Virus record (IMG/VR): IMGVR_UViG_3300035670_000172
Span: 1 to 64,000 of that record
Length of the DNA stretch: 64,000 nucleotides
Reading direction: 5' to 3' (one strand)
Origin: a virus
Position numbers and translations under genes: made by a program. The notes under the pieces were generated by a model. It ran no database searches and had not been told where the DNA came from. It worked only from the letters and a program-made list of their open reading frames with translations. Below, piece after piece: positions 1 to 8,472 of this stretch; the stretch's first letter is position 1, and each line of letters opens with the position of its first letter.

Positions 1-2
1 TC

Positions 3-2336
3 GGTTTTGCGGATTACTTTTTGATTGTATGGGATTTGGTGAAGTGGGCTGACAATAACGGCATTGGTCGTGGTACTGGTCGTGGGTCTGTTGGCGGTAG
101 TGTCTTGGCGTTTTTGTTGGACATTACTCAAGTTGATCCAATCAAATACAATCTGCTGTTCGCTCGGTTTATCAACCCCGAAAGAAACGACTATCCCGAC
201 ATTGACTTGGACTTTGAAGACAAGCGCCGTGATGAGGTTAAAACTTATCTTGCCACTCGCTGGGGTAAAGATAATGTAGCGGCAATTTCCATCTATGGTA
301 CTTTCAAATCAAAGAGTGCGGTTAAAGATGTTGCAAGAGTGCTACAAGTTCCGTATGCCGAGATCAACTCCATCACACCGTTTTTTGAAACCATTGATGA
401 GCTCAAAGCCACCGAAAAAGGCAAGGTCTTTATCAAGAAATATCCCGATGTTGTACCGTTGGCATCAAGGTTGGAAAATCGGATTCGTACCGCTGGAGTC
501 CATGCGGCTGGAATGGTGGTTTCCTCCGTTCCGTTGACCGATGTTTGCCCCGTTGAATCCCGTAAGGATTCTCAAGGTGGAGACCGTTCGGCTGTTACCG
601 CTTTTGCGATGGAAGATGCCGAAGCCGTTGGGCTTATTAAAATAGATGTTTTGGGTCTAAAGACCGTATCTGTCATTAAAGATTGCTTAGCGAAGATCCA
701 GGAGCGTCTGGGGATAGATGTGAGGGCTCAATCACTCAAGCTGGATGACCATAAAGTGTTTGAAAACTTCAATAATATCAACACCGTTGGTATCTTTCAG
801 GCTGATGCGGCTGCTTATAGAAACCTCATTGAAAGAATGGGTATTGACAACTTTAATGACCTTGTTGTATCTAACGCATTGGTTAGACCTGGAGCCTTGC
901 TCTCACAAGGGCAGAAGTATATTGACTGTAAAAAGGGTGTCGCTAAGCCTAAGTACCCTGACGAAGTAGTGCGAGAAATCTTGGAAGAAACTTACGGTAC
1001 TGTAATTTTCCAAGAGCAACTTATGCAAATGGCTGTGTTGCTCGCAGACTTTACTTGGTCAGAAGCCGACTCGTTGCGTAAGATCATTGGTAAGAAGCGA
1101 GATGCGGCAGGATTTGATAAATACAAAGAGAAGTTTGTAAACAACAAGTACCTTACCCCAGCACAATCTGAGAAGATTTGGGCAGAGTTTGAAATGTCAG
1201 CTTTGTATATGTTTAACAAATCACATGCTGTTGCTTACTCACTCATGTCATATCAGACAATGTGGTTGAAGATCAACTACCCTCTTGAATTCATTTGGGC
1301 ACTTCTTTACAATGAGTCTGCATCTGACAAGATCACTGCTTATCTGATGGAAGCACAAAGGCTTGGATTAAAAATCTATGCGCCTGACATTAATAAGTCA
1401 GAAGAGTTCTTTTCAATGTCACTTCCAGGTGAAGAGGAGGGGATTAGATTCGGTCTTGCCAATGTCACTGGGTGCGGTACTAGTGCGATCAAAGAGATTA
1501 CAACGAAGCGACCATTCAATTCATTTGAGGAGTTTAGTCATAAGTGTTCTAAGTCTGCTGTCAAAGCTCCGCTTAGAGAGAACTTGGATAAAGTTGGTGC
1601 GTTTGAATCAATTGGTCATGTATCGCAATTTGATAATGAGAAATATTATTTGCCGATCCTTGGGTTCCCAATTGCGGCTAATCAACACAAGACTGCTATT
1701 GATGAATTTGTAGAAAATGCGGCTGAATTTCATGAAACAATGTCAAACATTACTCTTATTAAAGCTGTAGTTCGCTCTACAAAGAAAGCTACGGGCTATT
1801 TGCGGGTGGAATTTGAAGATCACTCAGGTTCTTGTACTGTGTTTGGCGAGCGCAATACTGAGCTGGCACAAAGAGATTATGTGTATGCACTTATTGGTGA
1901 TAGAACACTCCATGCATACTGTGATGTATATCAGGCGGAAGATTCAAACCTGTTTAATATCATGATGATGAAGAAGAACGGGCAAGACCATAAGTATTCT
2001 TGGTTGTATGAGCATGGTATTGGTTATGTAACTGACGAAAAAACTCTTGCCTACATCTTTAATATCAGAAACTTTATTACTTCATCTGGCAAGGAAATGG
2101 CTAGCGTTTATTGCTGGGATGGGAAGCAGTTTTTTAAGATTGTAATTTTTTCCGCTGTGTACAAGAAAGTTAAGCAGATGCTTAAGGAAGGCGAATGGTA
2201 CGCTGTTCGTCTGTCAAAAGTTGAAGACAAGAACACTCTTAACCGTCTTGACTCCTACAAGCTTGAAGCGGCAGACAAAATTATCACAGTGGATGATTAT
2301 ATTAAGAGGAAGAATTTAGTAAAAGAGAGTGTTTAA
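3..2336 (+). CDS. dnaE: DNA polymerase III alpha subunit, C-terminal part (5'-truncated)
   Basis: This is a family C (bacterial-type) replicative DNA polymerase, which would copy the phage genome. The frame is open to the left edge. Its first residues, GFADYFLIVWDLVKWA, are an internal conserved motif, so the PHP domain and true start lie outside the window and the TTG at 21 is not a start. PDIDLDF near nt 195-215 gives two catalytic aspartates and IKIDVLGLK near 635-660 the third. FQEQLMQMA and FNKSHAVAYSLMSYQT match further polymerase motifs. The last 250 or so residues are less conserved and probably hold the OB-fold region. The stop overlaps the next start (TAATG), which places it in a rightward operon with the RecA-like gene. 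Confidence 0.95.
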   Translation, partial: GFADYFLIVWDLVKWADNNGIGRGTGRGSVGGSVLAFLLDITQVDPIKYNLLFARFINPERNDYPDIDLDFEDKRRDEVKTYLATRWGKDNVAAISIYGTFKSKSAVKDVARVLQVPYAEINSITPFFETIDELKATEKGKVFIKKYPDVVPLASRLENRIRTAGVHAAGMVVSSVPLTDVCPVESRKDSQGGDRSAVTAFAMEDAEAVGLIKIDVLGLKTVSVIKDCLAKIQERLGIDVRAQSLKLDDHKVFENFNNINTVGIFQADAAAYRNLIERMGIDNFNDLVVSNALVRPGALLSQGQKYIDCKKGVAKPKYPDEVVREILEETYGTVIFQEQLMQMAVLLADFTWSEADSLRKIIGKKRDAAGFDKYKEKFVNNKYLTPAQSEKIWAEFEMSALYMFNKSHAVAYSLMSYQTMWLKINYPLEFIWALLYNESASDKITAYLMEAQRLGLKIYAPDINKSEEFFSMSLPGEEEGIRFGLANVTGCGTSAIKEITTKRPFNSFEEFSHKCSKSAVKAPLRENLDKVGAFESIGHVSQFDNEKYYLPILGFPIAANQHKTAIDEFVENAAEFHETMSNITLIKAVVRSTKKATGYLRVEFEDHSGSCTVFGERNTELAQRDYVYALIGDRTLHAYCDVYQAEDSNLFNIMMMKKNGQDHKYSWLYEHGIGYVTDEKTLAYIFNIRNFITSSGKEMASVYCWDGKQFFKIVIFSAVYKKVKQMLKEGEWYAVRLSKVEDKNTLNRLDSYKLEAADKIITVDDYIKRKNLVKESV

Positions 2337-3058
2337 TGCTTCTTACTATTTATATACCAACATATAGGCGTGAATCTGTTGTTCATTGCGTTGAAAGTAT
2401 AATTGATCAGATGACAGATCAAGTTGAGTTAATCATATCTGACAATGATGAAGATGGTTTTGCAAAAAACCTTTTATATCCATATTCACAATACATAACG
2501 GAGTACTCTGTAAGAAAACAAAACATAGGGTGTGATGGTAATTGTTTGTACGGAATAACTAGCGGTAGCGGTGAGTATGTATGGGTGATTGGTGATGACG
2601 ATGTTCTTCTTCCAGGAGCTATTGAAACAATACTTCCGATGTTAAATGGAGTAGACAGAGTTATGCAATTTGCACCTTACTCTGGCGAAGTTGTGTCTGG
2701 TTTTTCTGGTACAATGGCTGAGTTGATAAATCTTTTAAATGATAAATCATTTTTAGTCGCAGCAACACTTGCAAGCATGAATATTTGGAGAAGAGATGTT
2801 ATGGATTACAAGATTGGGGTTAAAAATCTGGATTCAAGGAATGTCCTTGCATGGTCTGGTATTAACTGCAAGACCGTATCTACCCCTCCAGTTCCAACTG
2901 TTCTTGTTAATGACACTAACCTATACGAATTCAAGGGTTTTGACACAGTGATGTTTGACTACACAGACTCACTAGCTGACGCTAATGGTGTAGATAGATT
3001 TACATTTTACAATGCAAATAGATGGACATTTGTTAGTTCATCACTGGAGAAAAAATGA
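2336..3058 (+). CDS. family 2 (GT-A) glycosyltransferase
   Basis: A probable GT-A fold sugar transferase using a nucleotide-sugar donor. The N-terminus LTIYIPTYRRESVVHCVESI is the usual GT2 start. VELIISDNDEDG follows, and VWVIGDDDVLLPGAIE near residues 80-95 carries the metal-binding Asp cluster. No membrane segment is visible, so it is probably cytoplasmic. The acceptor cannot be read from the sequence. It overlaps the polymerase gene at its start and the cytidylyltransferase gene at its end (ATGA), so the three are translationally coupled. Pairing with a nucleotidyltransferase suggests a joint role in making and using an activated precursor. Confidence 0.8.
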   Translation: MLLTIYIPTYRRESVVHCVESIIDQMTDQVELIISDNDEDGFAKNLLYPYSQYITEYSVRKQNIGCDGNCLYGITSGSGEYVWVIGDDDVLLPGAIETILPMLNGVDRVMQFAPYSGEVVSGFSGTMAELINLLNDKSFLVAATLASMNIWRRDVMDYKIGVKNLDSRNVLAWSGINCKTVSTPPVPTVLVNDTNLYEFKGFDTVMFDYTDSLADANGVDRFTFYNANRWTFVSSSLEKK

Positions 3059-3489
3059 TTGTATATACTGGCGGCACATTTGACCTGTTTCATTCAGGTC
3101 ATGTTAGGTTATTAAAGAAGTGTAGGGATTTGGCGGGTGATGATGGGCAAGTTGTTGTCTCTGTAAACCCAAGCGAGTTTGTGTCTGCCTATAAAGAACC
3201 ACCAATTTGTGACTTGATGGAGAGAATGGAAGTTGTTGCTTCATGTAAATGGGTTGACAAAGTTATCATCAATATAGGCGAAGCTGATTCCAAGCCTGCT
3301 ATTTTAGAGACAAATCCAGATCTAATCGTTGTCGGCTCTGATTGGGCAAATAAAGATTATCATAAACAAATGGGATTTACTCAGAAGTGGTTGGATGAGC
3401 ACAATATCAAAGTTGTATTCGTATCATACACAGAGGACATCTCAACAACAATTATTAAAGCAAGAATTTTAGATAGAATGTTTCAATAA
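3055..3489 (+). CDS. cytidylyltransferase-like nucleotidyltransferase
   Basis: This matches the TagD/HldE-type nucleotidyltransferase family, which activates small phosphorylated substrates (for example glycerol-3-phosphate or heptose-phosphate) with CTP or ATP. The HxGH signature is present in TGGTFDLFHSGHVRLLKK, and the C-terminal ISTTIIKARI matches the family's substrate-nucleotide motif. At 144 residues it is the normal length for a one-domain enzyme. It overlaps the upstream glycosyltransferase by 4 nt. The exact substrate cannot be assigned. With the neighbouring glycosyltransferase it may supply an activated sugar or alcohol for surface or nucleic-acid decoration; that is inference. 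Confidence 0.82.
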   Translation: MIVYTGGTFDLFHSGHVRLLKKCRDLAGDDGQVVVSVNPSEFVSAYKEPPICDLMERMEVVASCKWVDKVIINIGEADSKPAILETNPDLIVVGSDWANKDYHKQMGFTQKWLDEHNIKVVFVSYTEDISTTIIKARILDRMFQ

Positions 3490-3498
3490 AGGAGAAAT

Positions 3499-4413
3499 AT
3501 GTTAATTGTAGATAAGCGCAAAGGGCACACAATGCCTATTCATGATGTTATTCCAACTCCCAGTATCGGTTTAAATCGGGCTTTAGGCGGTGGGCTTAAT
3601 ACTGGTGCAACTCACTTGTTTTGGGGTACGCCATCGGTAGGTAAAACTACTATGTGTTTTCGGATTATTGCCGAAGCTCAAAAGCTTGGGTACCGACCAG
3701 TAATCATTGATTCGGAGTCATCCTATAATGATGAGTATGCCGCCAAGTGCGGTATTGATATTAATGATGTGGTGATTATTCAGTCAACCATCGTAGAAGA
3801 GATTATGAAGAACCTGATTGGATATCTGACAGATGACAAGGAGAAGCACATATTCTTGTTTGATTCGCTGTCCAACATTATCAAGGAAGAGTTTTATGAC
3901 AAGCCTGAAGGTGGTAAGGCAATGGGCTTGCAGTCACGCTCACAGGGATACCTGTTGCAAAAACTGGTGAACTATCTCCATAAGGAGCGCAACATCATGC
4001 TATTCGTTGCTCACCAAACGGTTGACTTGAGCGGAATGTTTGCGGTAACGAAAGCCAAGATGGGCAACACGGTTCACCATAACATGCACAACATCGTTAA
4101 GCTATTTCTCTCAATGTCAAAGAGCGAAATGGAGCGTGAGGAGAATAATATGATTACCTCGCAACGAGCGACTTGGACTGTTGAAAAGACAAAACAAATC
4201 CCCACAATCGGGGCAACAGGTTATTATTATGTACTTCCACAAGAGGGGCGAATTGATCAAGGTCGTGAGATCATTGATATTGCCATTGAGATGGATCTCA
4301 TCCAGCGCAAAGGTGCCTGGTATACATATGAAGAAAGTAAGTGGAATGGTATGGGTGCAATTGAATTGACTGACAAGCAGGTTAAGGAAATTCTTAAAAG
4401 GATTAACTCATGA
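3499..4413 (+). CDS. RecA/UvsX-like recombinase ATPase
   Basis: A RecA-fold ATPase likely to pair homologous strands during phage recombination and repair. The Walker A motif is GTPSVGKTT near residue 46, and the hydrophobic strand HIFLFDSLS near 115 is Walker B. A SRSQGYLLQKLVNYL segment resembles the region before L1, and FVAHQT near 170 matches the RecA-family glutamine/threonine switch region. Length 304 aa is shorter than host RecA (about 350) and lacks its C-terminal acidic tail, as in phage versions. SD AAGGAG stands before the ATG. It sits between polymerase and resolvase genes. The glycines and flanks fit RecA better than DnaB or RadA, but I cannot separate RecA from UvsX by eye. Confidence 0.85.
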   Translation: MLIVDKRKGHTMPIHDVIPTPSIGLNRALGGGLNTGATHLFWGTPSVGKTTMCFRIIAEAQKLGYRPVIIDSESSYNDEYAAKCGIDINDVVIIQSTIVEEIMKNLIGYLTDDKEKHIFLFDSLSNIIKEEFYDKPEGGKAMGLQSRSQGYLLQKLVNYLHKERNIMLFVAHQTVDLSGMFAVTKAKMGNTVHHNMHNIVKLFLSMSKSEMEREENNMITSQRATWTVEKTKQIPTIGATGYYYVLPQEGRIDQGREIIDIAIEMDLIQRKGAWYTYEESKWNGMGAIELTDKQVKEILKRINS

Positions 4414-4562
4414 GTGATGAACTTAAGCGGTTACGAGAAATAGTTCGTAATTATGTAAAAGCTGAAGATGCATATCTTAGCGCACACCCAGAAACTGATA
4501 CATCTCAACTGAAAAAGAAAGTTGATGAAGCGTGGAAGGCGCTAAAGAACGAGGTGTTATAA
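4410..4562 (+). CDS. small hypothetical protein (50 aa)
   Basis: A short, highly charged protein (starts MSDELKRLREIVRNY, ends WKALKNEVL), predicted all-helical. Its ATG overlaps the stop of the RecA-like gene (ATGA) and its stop abuts the next gene, so it is translationally coupled. No family recognised. Confidence 0.65.
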   Translation: MSDELKRLREIVRNYVKAEDAYLSAHPETDTSQLKKKVDEAWKALKNEVL

Positions 4563-5816
4563 TTGATTTTTTCAATTCATACCGATCAGCACATTAAGGA
4601 TGCGGAGGGTGTATTTGGCTATGCCTATGGTTACGATAATATTGTAAAGCATTTTAATCAGTTCTCTTATCGTGGTAAGAATCTTGAGGTTGTAGATAAC
4701 GACCCAGCCGCTCAGATCCAGATGTTTTATATGGAACCAGAGTGGCATCACCCCGTCACAGGGCAGGACTTTAGACAGCCAGGGTTTAAGAAACATCATG
4801 ACCATCAGTACAAAATTAATGGTACATATTTAGAAGCAACAAAGGTTTGGGATTGGTGGATTCCCACGATGAAAACATTTGATGAGATCTGGGTGGGTAA
4901 TCAATTCTCTGCAGATGCAATTGCTAATTCTGGGATAGATGTACCAACATATGTATTTGAACTTGGTATTGATGATATGTGGAAGCCATTTAAGCGAGGT
5001 GGTCGGGATAAAATACGATTTCTCCATGTTGATTCTGGAAGTCAACGCAAGAGGGCAGATCTTGTTGAGAAAGCTTTCCTTAAGTTGTTTAAAAACAATA
5101 ATGATGTTCAATTAACATTAAAATATCATGGCACTGGCGAGAGTGCTGGATATAGCGTCATGAATCTTTTTGAAGAAAACTACGGTTCAAATATTTTTAG
5201 AATTTTTAAAACTCTTTCACAGGAAGAAATGGTTCAATTATATTACAAACATGACATTTTGATTTACCCAACAGAGGGCGAGGGATTCGGTTTGATACCC
5301 CTCCAGGCTTTAGCTACAGGCATGCCAACGATTTCAACGAGCAGATGGTGTAGCTACGAAAAGTACTTAGGCAGTAATATTATTGAATCAACACTTGGCA
5401 AAACACAGCACTCTGGTTATCATACTGGCGATGTTATTCTTCCAGATTTTGATTCAACAGTTGAGTTGATGAAGAATGCGGTGGATAATTTTGATGCTCA
5501 ATGTGATTTTTATTATAATCAAGCGCCAGAAGTGATTAAAGAATACAATTGGCAGAAGCAATGTAACAAGATGTTGAACGGCTTAATTAAGCGTGTTGGT
5601 GTCGGGATGTTTAAACCTCTCGGCAGAGTATCTAGGAAAAAGCATATATATTTTGATCATGGAACGGGGTATGCCTTGCAATCTGGTATTAAATTTACAA
5701 AAGAACAGCGGATTCTATTGGTTTCCCAGGAAGAATATGATATGTTAATAACTAATCCTAATTTTAGAGAACCAACAGAGCAAGAACTGGAAAAATATTT
5801 TAGTGAAAAGAACTGA
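4563..5816 (+). CDS. GT4-type glycosyltransferase with a C-terminal extra module
   Basis: A GT-B fold glycosyltransferase of the GT4 kind. MKTFDEIWVGNQF (about residue 100) and IRFLHVDSGSQRKRADLVEKA open the donor domain. YPTEGEGFGLIPLQALATG near residue 240 is the conserved nucleotide-sugar site with its Glu-x7-Glu pattern. It starts at TTG directly after the preceding stop. Residues 362-417 form a separate module (FDHGTGYALQSGIKF ... NFREPTEQELEKYF) that is clearly related to the C-terminus of the small protein at 57326-57733 near the capsid gene. That link suggests the enzyme may be targeted to the virion. Sugar and acceptor are unknown. Confidence 0.82.
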   Translation: MIFSIHTDQHIKDAEGVFGYAYGYDNIVKHFNQFSYRGKNLEVVDNDPAAQIQMFYMEPEWHHPVTGQDFRQPGFKKHHDHQYKINGTYLEATKVWDWWIPTMKTFDEIWVGNQFSADAIANSGIDVPTYVFELGIDDMWKPFKRGGRDKIRFLHVDSGSQRKRADLVEKAFLKLFKNNNDVQLTLKYHGTGESAGYSVMNLFEENYGSNIFRIFKTLSQEEMVQLYYKHDILIYPTEGEGFGLIPLQALATGMPTISTSRWCSYEKYLGSNIIESTLGKTQHSGYHTGDVILPDFDSTVELMKNAVDNFDAQCDFYYNQAPEVIKEYNWQKQCNKMLNGLIKRVGVGMFKPLGRVSRKKHIYFDHGTGYALQSGIKFTKEQRILLVSQEEYDMLITNPNFREPTEQELEKYFSEKN

Positions 5817-6105
5817 AAAAGAAGAAATTAAAAGAGATCGGGCTAAGCCTGTAAAGAATTCTGGTCGTGGTATTAAGAAGGGCGATGCTTCTCTACATAA
5901 GTTTCTAGTTGACTATAAACATAATGAGAAAACATTTACTCTCACCCTAAAGGCTTGGATGAAAATGAGAAAGGATGCATGGAACGCTAATTACAAATAC
6001 CCATGTATTTCCGTAGTGTTTGGCGAGAATTCCGAAACCAAAGTTGCTATAATTGACTGGGAAGTGTTCCAAGATCTAATTAAAGGAAGTGAATATGAAG
6101 TTTAA
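5803..6105 (+). CDS. Hjc-like PD-(D/E)xK endonuclease / Holliday junction resolvase candidate
   Basis: A 100-aa protein resembling the small phage resolvase-like nucleases. KNSGRGIKKGDAS supplies the conserved Arg/Gly-Lys-Gly-Asp segment, and FLVDYKHNEKTFTLTL contains the D-x-K element followed by the usual Thr/Ser-Leu. After this comes YPCISVVFGE, a typical core strand. These residues would coordinate the metal that cuts branched DNA. It overlaps the glycosyltransferase by 14 nt and lies between recombinase and nuclease genes, which fits a role in recombination. Assignment rests on motif pattern only. Confidence 0.6.
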   Translation: MKRTEKEEIKRDRAKPVKNSGRGIKKGDASLHKFLVDYKHNEKTFTLTLKAWMKMRKDAWNANYKYPCISVVFGENSETKVAIIDWEVFQDLIKGSEYEV

Positions 6106-6271
6106 ATTTTGTTGCGATAAATTATCTGGTCATAAAAGTCTTGGCATAAACCTGGATCATGATGAGTTTGCTATTGGTGTAAATCTTATATTTTGGTTTG
6201 TTGGGATTGCAAAAGTTTATCCACCATATCAATCTTTAGTTAAAACAGAAGATCTCAGAAAGGATATCTAG
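6095..6271 (+). CDS. small hypothetical protein (58 aa)
   Basis: The ATG at 6095 is chosen because AAAGGAAG lies at good spacing upstream; an in-frame GTG at 6089 would sit inside the SD spacer. Starts MKFKFCCDKLSGHKSLG and has a hydrophobic middle (IGVNLIFWFVGIAKVY) that might be a membrane segment. Overlaps both neighbours by a few bases. Function unknown. Confidence 0.6.
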   Translation: MKFKFCCDKLSGHKSLGINLDHDEFAIGVNLIFWFVGIAKVYPPYQSLVKTEDLRKDI

Positions 6272-6591
6272 TGCCCGATATTATAATTAATAAAGAAATT
6301 TTAGCCGAACAGATGGGTGATAAGGCTGATGAATTTCTGGAATGTATTAGAATAGTAGAGGACATTATTCAAAACCCAGACCATTATCTAGGCGCTCAGG
6401 CTATTAAGTATGCTAATATATTAGCAGCGTATAGAACATTAATGATTGTTAAATCTCAAGCTTTCAAAAGAAAGTCTGCTGTTATGAATGATCAAGATAA
6501 GTTTGTTAATGATATATGGAAAACCATGTATGAAGCATTAGCGGAAAATATAAATGCACTAAAACTCGCTGCGAAAGGCGGTATTCAATGA
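6271..6591 (+). CDS. hypothetical helical protein (106 aa)
   Basis: Starts with GTG overlapping the preceding TAG. Entirely predicted helix with a repeated pattern of hydrophobic positions (ECIRIVEDIIQNPDHY, KYANILAAYRTLMIV). The composition and position before a Cas4-like nuclease resemble small recombination accessory proteins, but no motif identifies it. Ends with ATGA overlap to the next gene. Confidence 0.65.
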   Translation: MPDIIINKEILAEQMGDKADEFLECIRIVEDIIQNPDHYLGAQAIKYANILAAYRTLMIVKSQAFKRKSAVMNDQDKFVNDIWKTMYEALAENINALKLAAKGGIQ

Positions 6592-7328
6592 AATCATTAA
6601 AAGTATTAAGGAACCCAAAGCCAACGGAAGTTGTAGTGGAAGTTCCAGAGGAGAGCTTTACTACTGCTCAGTTAGTAGATAGCTTGAATAAAGCTATTGA
6701 TGAAAATTTGACGGAAAGAAATAAGCCAGAATTTAAAAAAGTAAAAGGGTTTCACCCAAGCTACACCAACCAGTGCTCACGCTATTGGTACTATATGTTT
6801 GACGGAGTTAGCGTAACTCCAGATTTCAGAGCGCAAACACTTAGAATTTTTGATAATGGTCATGCTGTTCATGACAGGCTGTACGGTTACTTTAGAGATA
6901 TGGGCATCCTGGTCGCTGAGGAAATCCCAGTGACCTATTCATCACCTCCAATTGAGGGAACTGCTGATGGAATCATTAATTGGCATGGAGAGAAGTTAAT
7001 TGAATTAAAGTCAATTAGCTCAGAAGGCTTTCACTACAGAAAGATGTACAACAAGCCAAAAGATGAACACTACAGACAGGCACAGATTTATATGGAATGC
7101 TTGAATTTAGATGGCGGTTTTGTTATTTATGAATGTAAGAATAATCAAGAAATTCTTCCTATTTATATTGAAAAAGACCAGCCGTTTATAGACAAGCTTT
7201 TTAAGAAATACAGAGATATTTATGGGAATTACACTAGCGGTAATATCCCTGACAGACCGTATAAGAGAACATCTAAGCATTGTTCTGATTGTAATGTGTC
7301 TTCTTTATGCTGGGGAGAAAGTGAGTAA
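6588..7328 (+). CDS. Cas4/RecB-like PD-(D/E)xK exonuclease
   Basis: A 246-aa nuclease of the Cas4-like branch. HPSYTNQCSRYWYY near residue 56 gives the first Cys. EGTADGIINWHGEKLIELKS near 124-143 carries the D...E-x-K catalytic core, and HYRQAQIYMECL holds the conserved Gln (motif QxxxY). Three C-terminal cysteines in HCSDCNVSSLC complete a four-Cys set able to hold a 4Fe-4S cluster as in Cas4 and AddB. No CRISPR array or other cas gene is visible, so this is a phage recombination or end-resection enzyme. It overlaps its upstream neighbour by 4 nt. Confidence 0.85.
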   Translation: MKSLKVLRNPKPTEVVVEVPEESFTTAQLVDSLNKAIDENLTERNKPEFKKVKGFHPSYTNQCSRYWYYMFDGVSVTPDFRAQTLRIFDNGHAVHDRLYGYFRDMGILVAEEIPVTYSSPPIEGTADGIINWHGEKLIELKSISSEGFHYRKMYNKPKDEHYRQAQIYMECLNLDGGFVIYECKNNQEILPIYIEKDQPFIDKLFKKYRDIYGNYTSGNIPDRPYKRTSKHCSDCNVSSLCWGESE

Positions 7329-7629
7329 TGAAGAAAGAATTTGCAAGAATTTAGATTGTAGTAAAGCATTTACCCCAAAATCTTATAACAGCATTTATTG
7401 CTCTGCTGAATGCAGGAGATTAGTAACAAATGCAAAATTATTAAATAATTATTATGAAAAAAAAGCAAATATAAATAAAAAAAGAATTTGTAAAACAAAA
7501 AATTGTGAAACTGTTTTATCAAGATATAATAAAGAAAATATTTGTGAAAAATGTAAAAGAGAGAGGTATGTTCAAAGACTAGTTGGTTGGGGCTGGGATG
7601 AAAAAACCATCAGGGATGGTATTGAGTGA
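7321..7629 (+). CDS. small double zinc-finger protein
   Basis: GTG at 7321 is taken as start because GGAGAAAG lies directly upstream; the frame is open further back but overlaps the nuclease. Two zinc-binding units are visible: ICKNLDC ... YCSAEC and ICKTKNCETVLSRYN ... ICEKCK. The second unit (C-x4-C-x-TVLSRYN-x4-C) recurs in the protein at 31189-31521, so the two are partial paralogs. Probably nucleic-acid binding. Very Lys/Asn-rich middle. The C-terminus (LVGWGWDEKTIRDGIE) is conserved-looking but unknown. Confidence 0.75.
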   Translation: MSNEERICKNLDCSKAFTPKSYNSIYCSAECRRLVTNAKLLNNYYEKKANINKKRICKTKNCETVLSRYNKENICEKCKRERYVQRLVGWGWDEKTIRDGIE

Positions 7630-8189
7630 ATCTAAAAAATATAGTTAACACAAGTGATAAAAGAATTTTATCAATAGATCCATCATCTCACTCCCTAGGG
7701 TGGGCTGTGATTGATTTTAATAGTGGTTTAAAATTAGTTGATTGCGGTAAAATAAAATTTACAAAAACAAATGACATATCAGTTAAATTTAATGAAATTA
7801 ATGCGGGGATTAAAGAAATTTGTAAAAAATACAGCCCTAGCATGACTATCATTGAACAATCTGTTTACATTCAAAATTTTCAAACAAGTAGGGTTATTTC
7901 TTATATAATTGGCTACACCTGGGGAATAGTTCAAAACTATTGTTTTAAAGTTATGGATATTAACCCCATTCTTTGGAAACGAGGGATTGGTTATAAAAAT
8001 ATTTCTAAATCAGATAAAATAATTTTTGATACGGAATCTAAAAAGAAAAAAGAAAGAAAAGACAGGGTTCGGGATATTGTGCTTGATTATTTTCAAATGT
8101 CTGAAGAAAATGTAAAAGATGACGACATTATTGATGCAATCGGTATTGGTCTTTGGTATTATTTAATGGTGATTTCTAATGGCTCTTGA
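7626..8189 (+). CDS. RuvC-like Holliday junction resolvase
   Basis: An RNase H-fold resolvase expected to cut four-way junctions before packaging. The first catalytic Asp lies in RILSIDPSSHSLGWAVID, the Glu in MTIIEQSVYI near residue 78, and the last acidic cluster in VKDDDIIDAIGIGLW near 165. The order and spacing fit RuvC. Starts at GTG overlapping the preceding TGA. Length 187 aa matches RuvC. With the Hjc-like protein at 5803 this gives the phage two candidate resolvases. Confidence 0.82.
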   Translation: MNLKNIVNTSDKRILSIDPSSHSLGWAVIDFNSGLKLVDCGKIKFTKTNDISVKFNEINAGIKEICKKYSPSMTIIEQSVYIQNFQTSRVISYIIGYTWGIVQNYCFKVMDINPILWKRGIGYKNISKSDKIIFDTESKKKKERKDRVRDIVLDYFQMSEENVKDDDIIDAIGIGLWYYLMVISNGS

Positions 8190-8472
8190 ACCTTACAAAG
8201 ATAAAAGCTGGCTGTACGAGCACTATGTTAAGAAGCGTATGAATTTAACAGATATTGTTAAATTACTTAAACAAACATACAATACTGAAATAACCCCGCA
8301 GGGCTTATATAACTGGTGCAAAAAGTATGATTTATTAAAGTTTAGGGGAAAGGGTAGAAACCTTTCTGCTACATCTAAAAGACCAAAATCTCCAATGCAA
8401 CAAAAAGCTGAGCAAATGAAAAGAGACAGAAGGAAATCCATGCAACAAAAAAAGAAAGGTATGGGAAGATAA
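8179..8472 (+). CDS. helix-turn-helix DNA-binding protein
   Basis: Residues 20-50 (LTDIVKLLKQTYNTEITPQG then LYNWCKKYDL) form a helix-turn-helix of the homeodomain-like/transposase type. The C-terminal 40 residues are strongly basic (KRPKSPMQQKAEQMKRDRRK) and would bind nucleic acid. Overlaps the RuvC-like gene by 11 nt. Could be a small packaging or regulatory factor; no closer family is visible. Confidence 0.7.
   Translation: MALEPYKDKSWLYEHYVKKRMNLTDIVKLLKQTYNTEITPQGLYNWCKKYDLLKFRGKGRNLSATSKRPKSPMQQKAEQMKRDRRKSMQQKKKGMGR

Noticed and set aside
21-23. TTG at position 21 as the start of the polymerase
   Set aside because: Codons upstream to the window edge continue the conserved polymerase motif, so the gene is simply truncated by the window.
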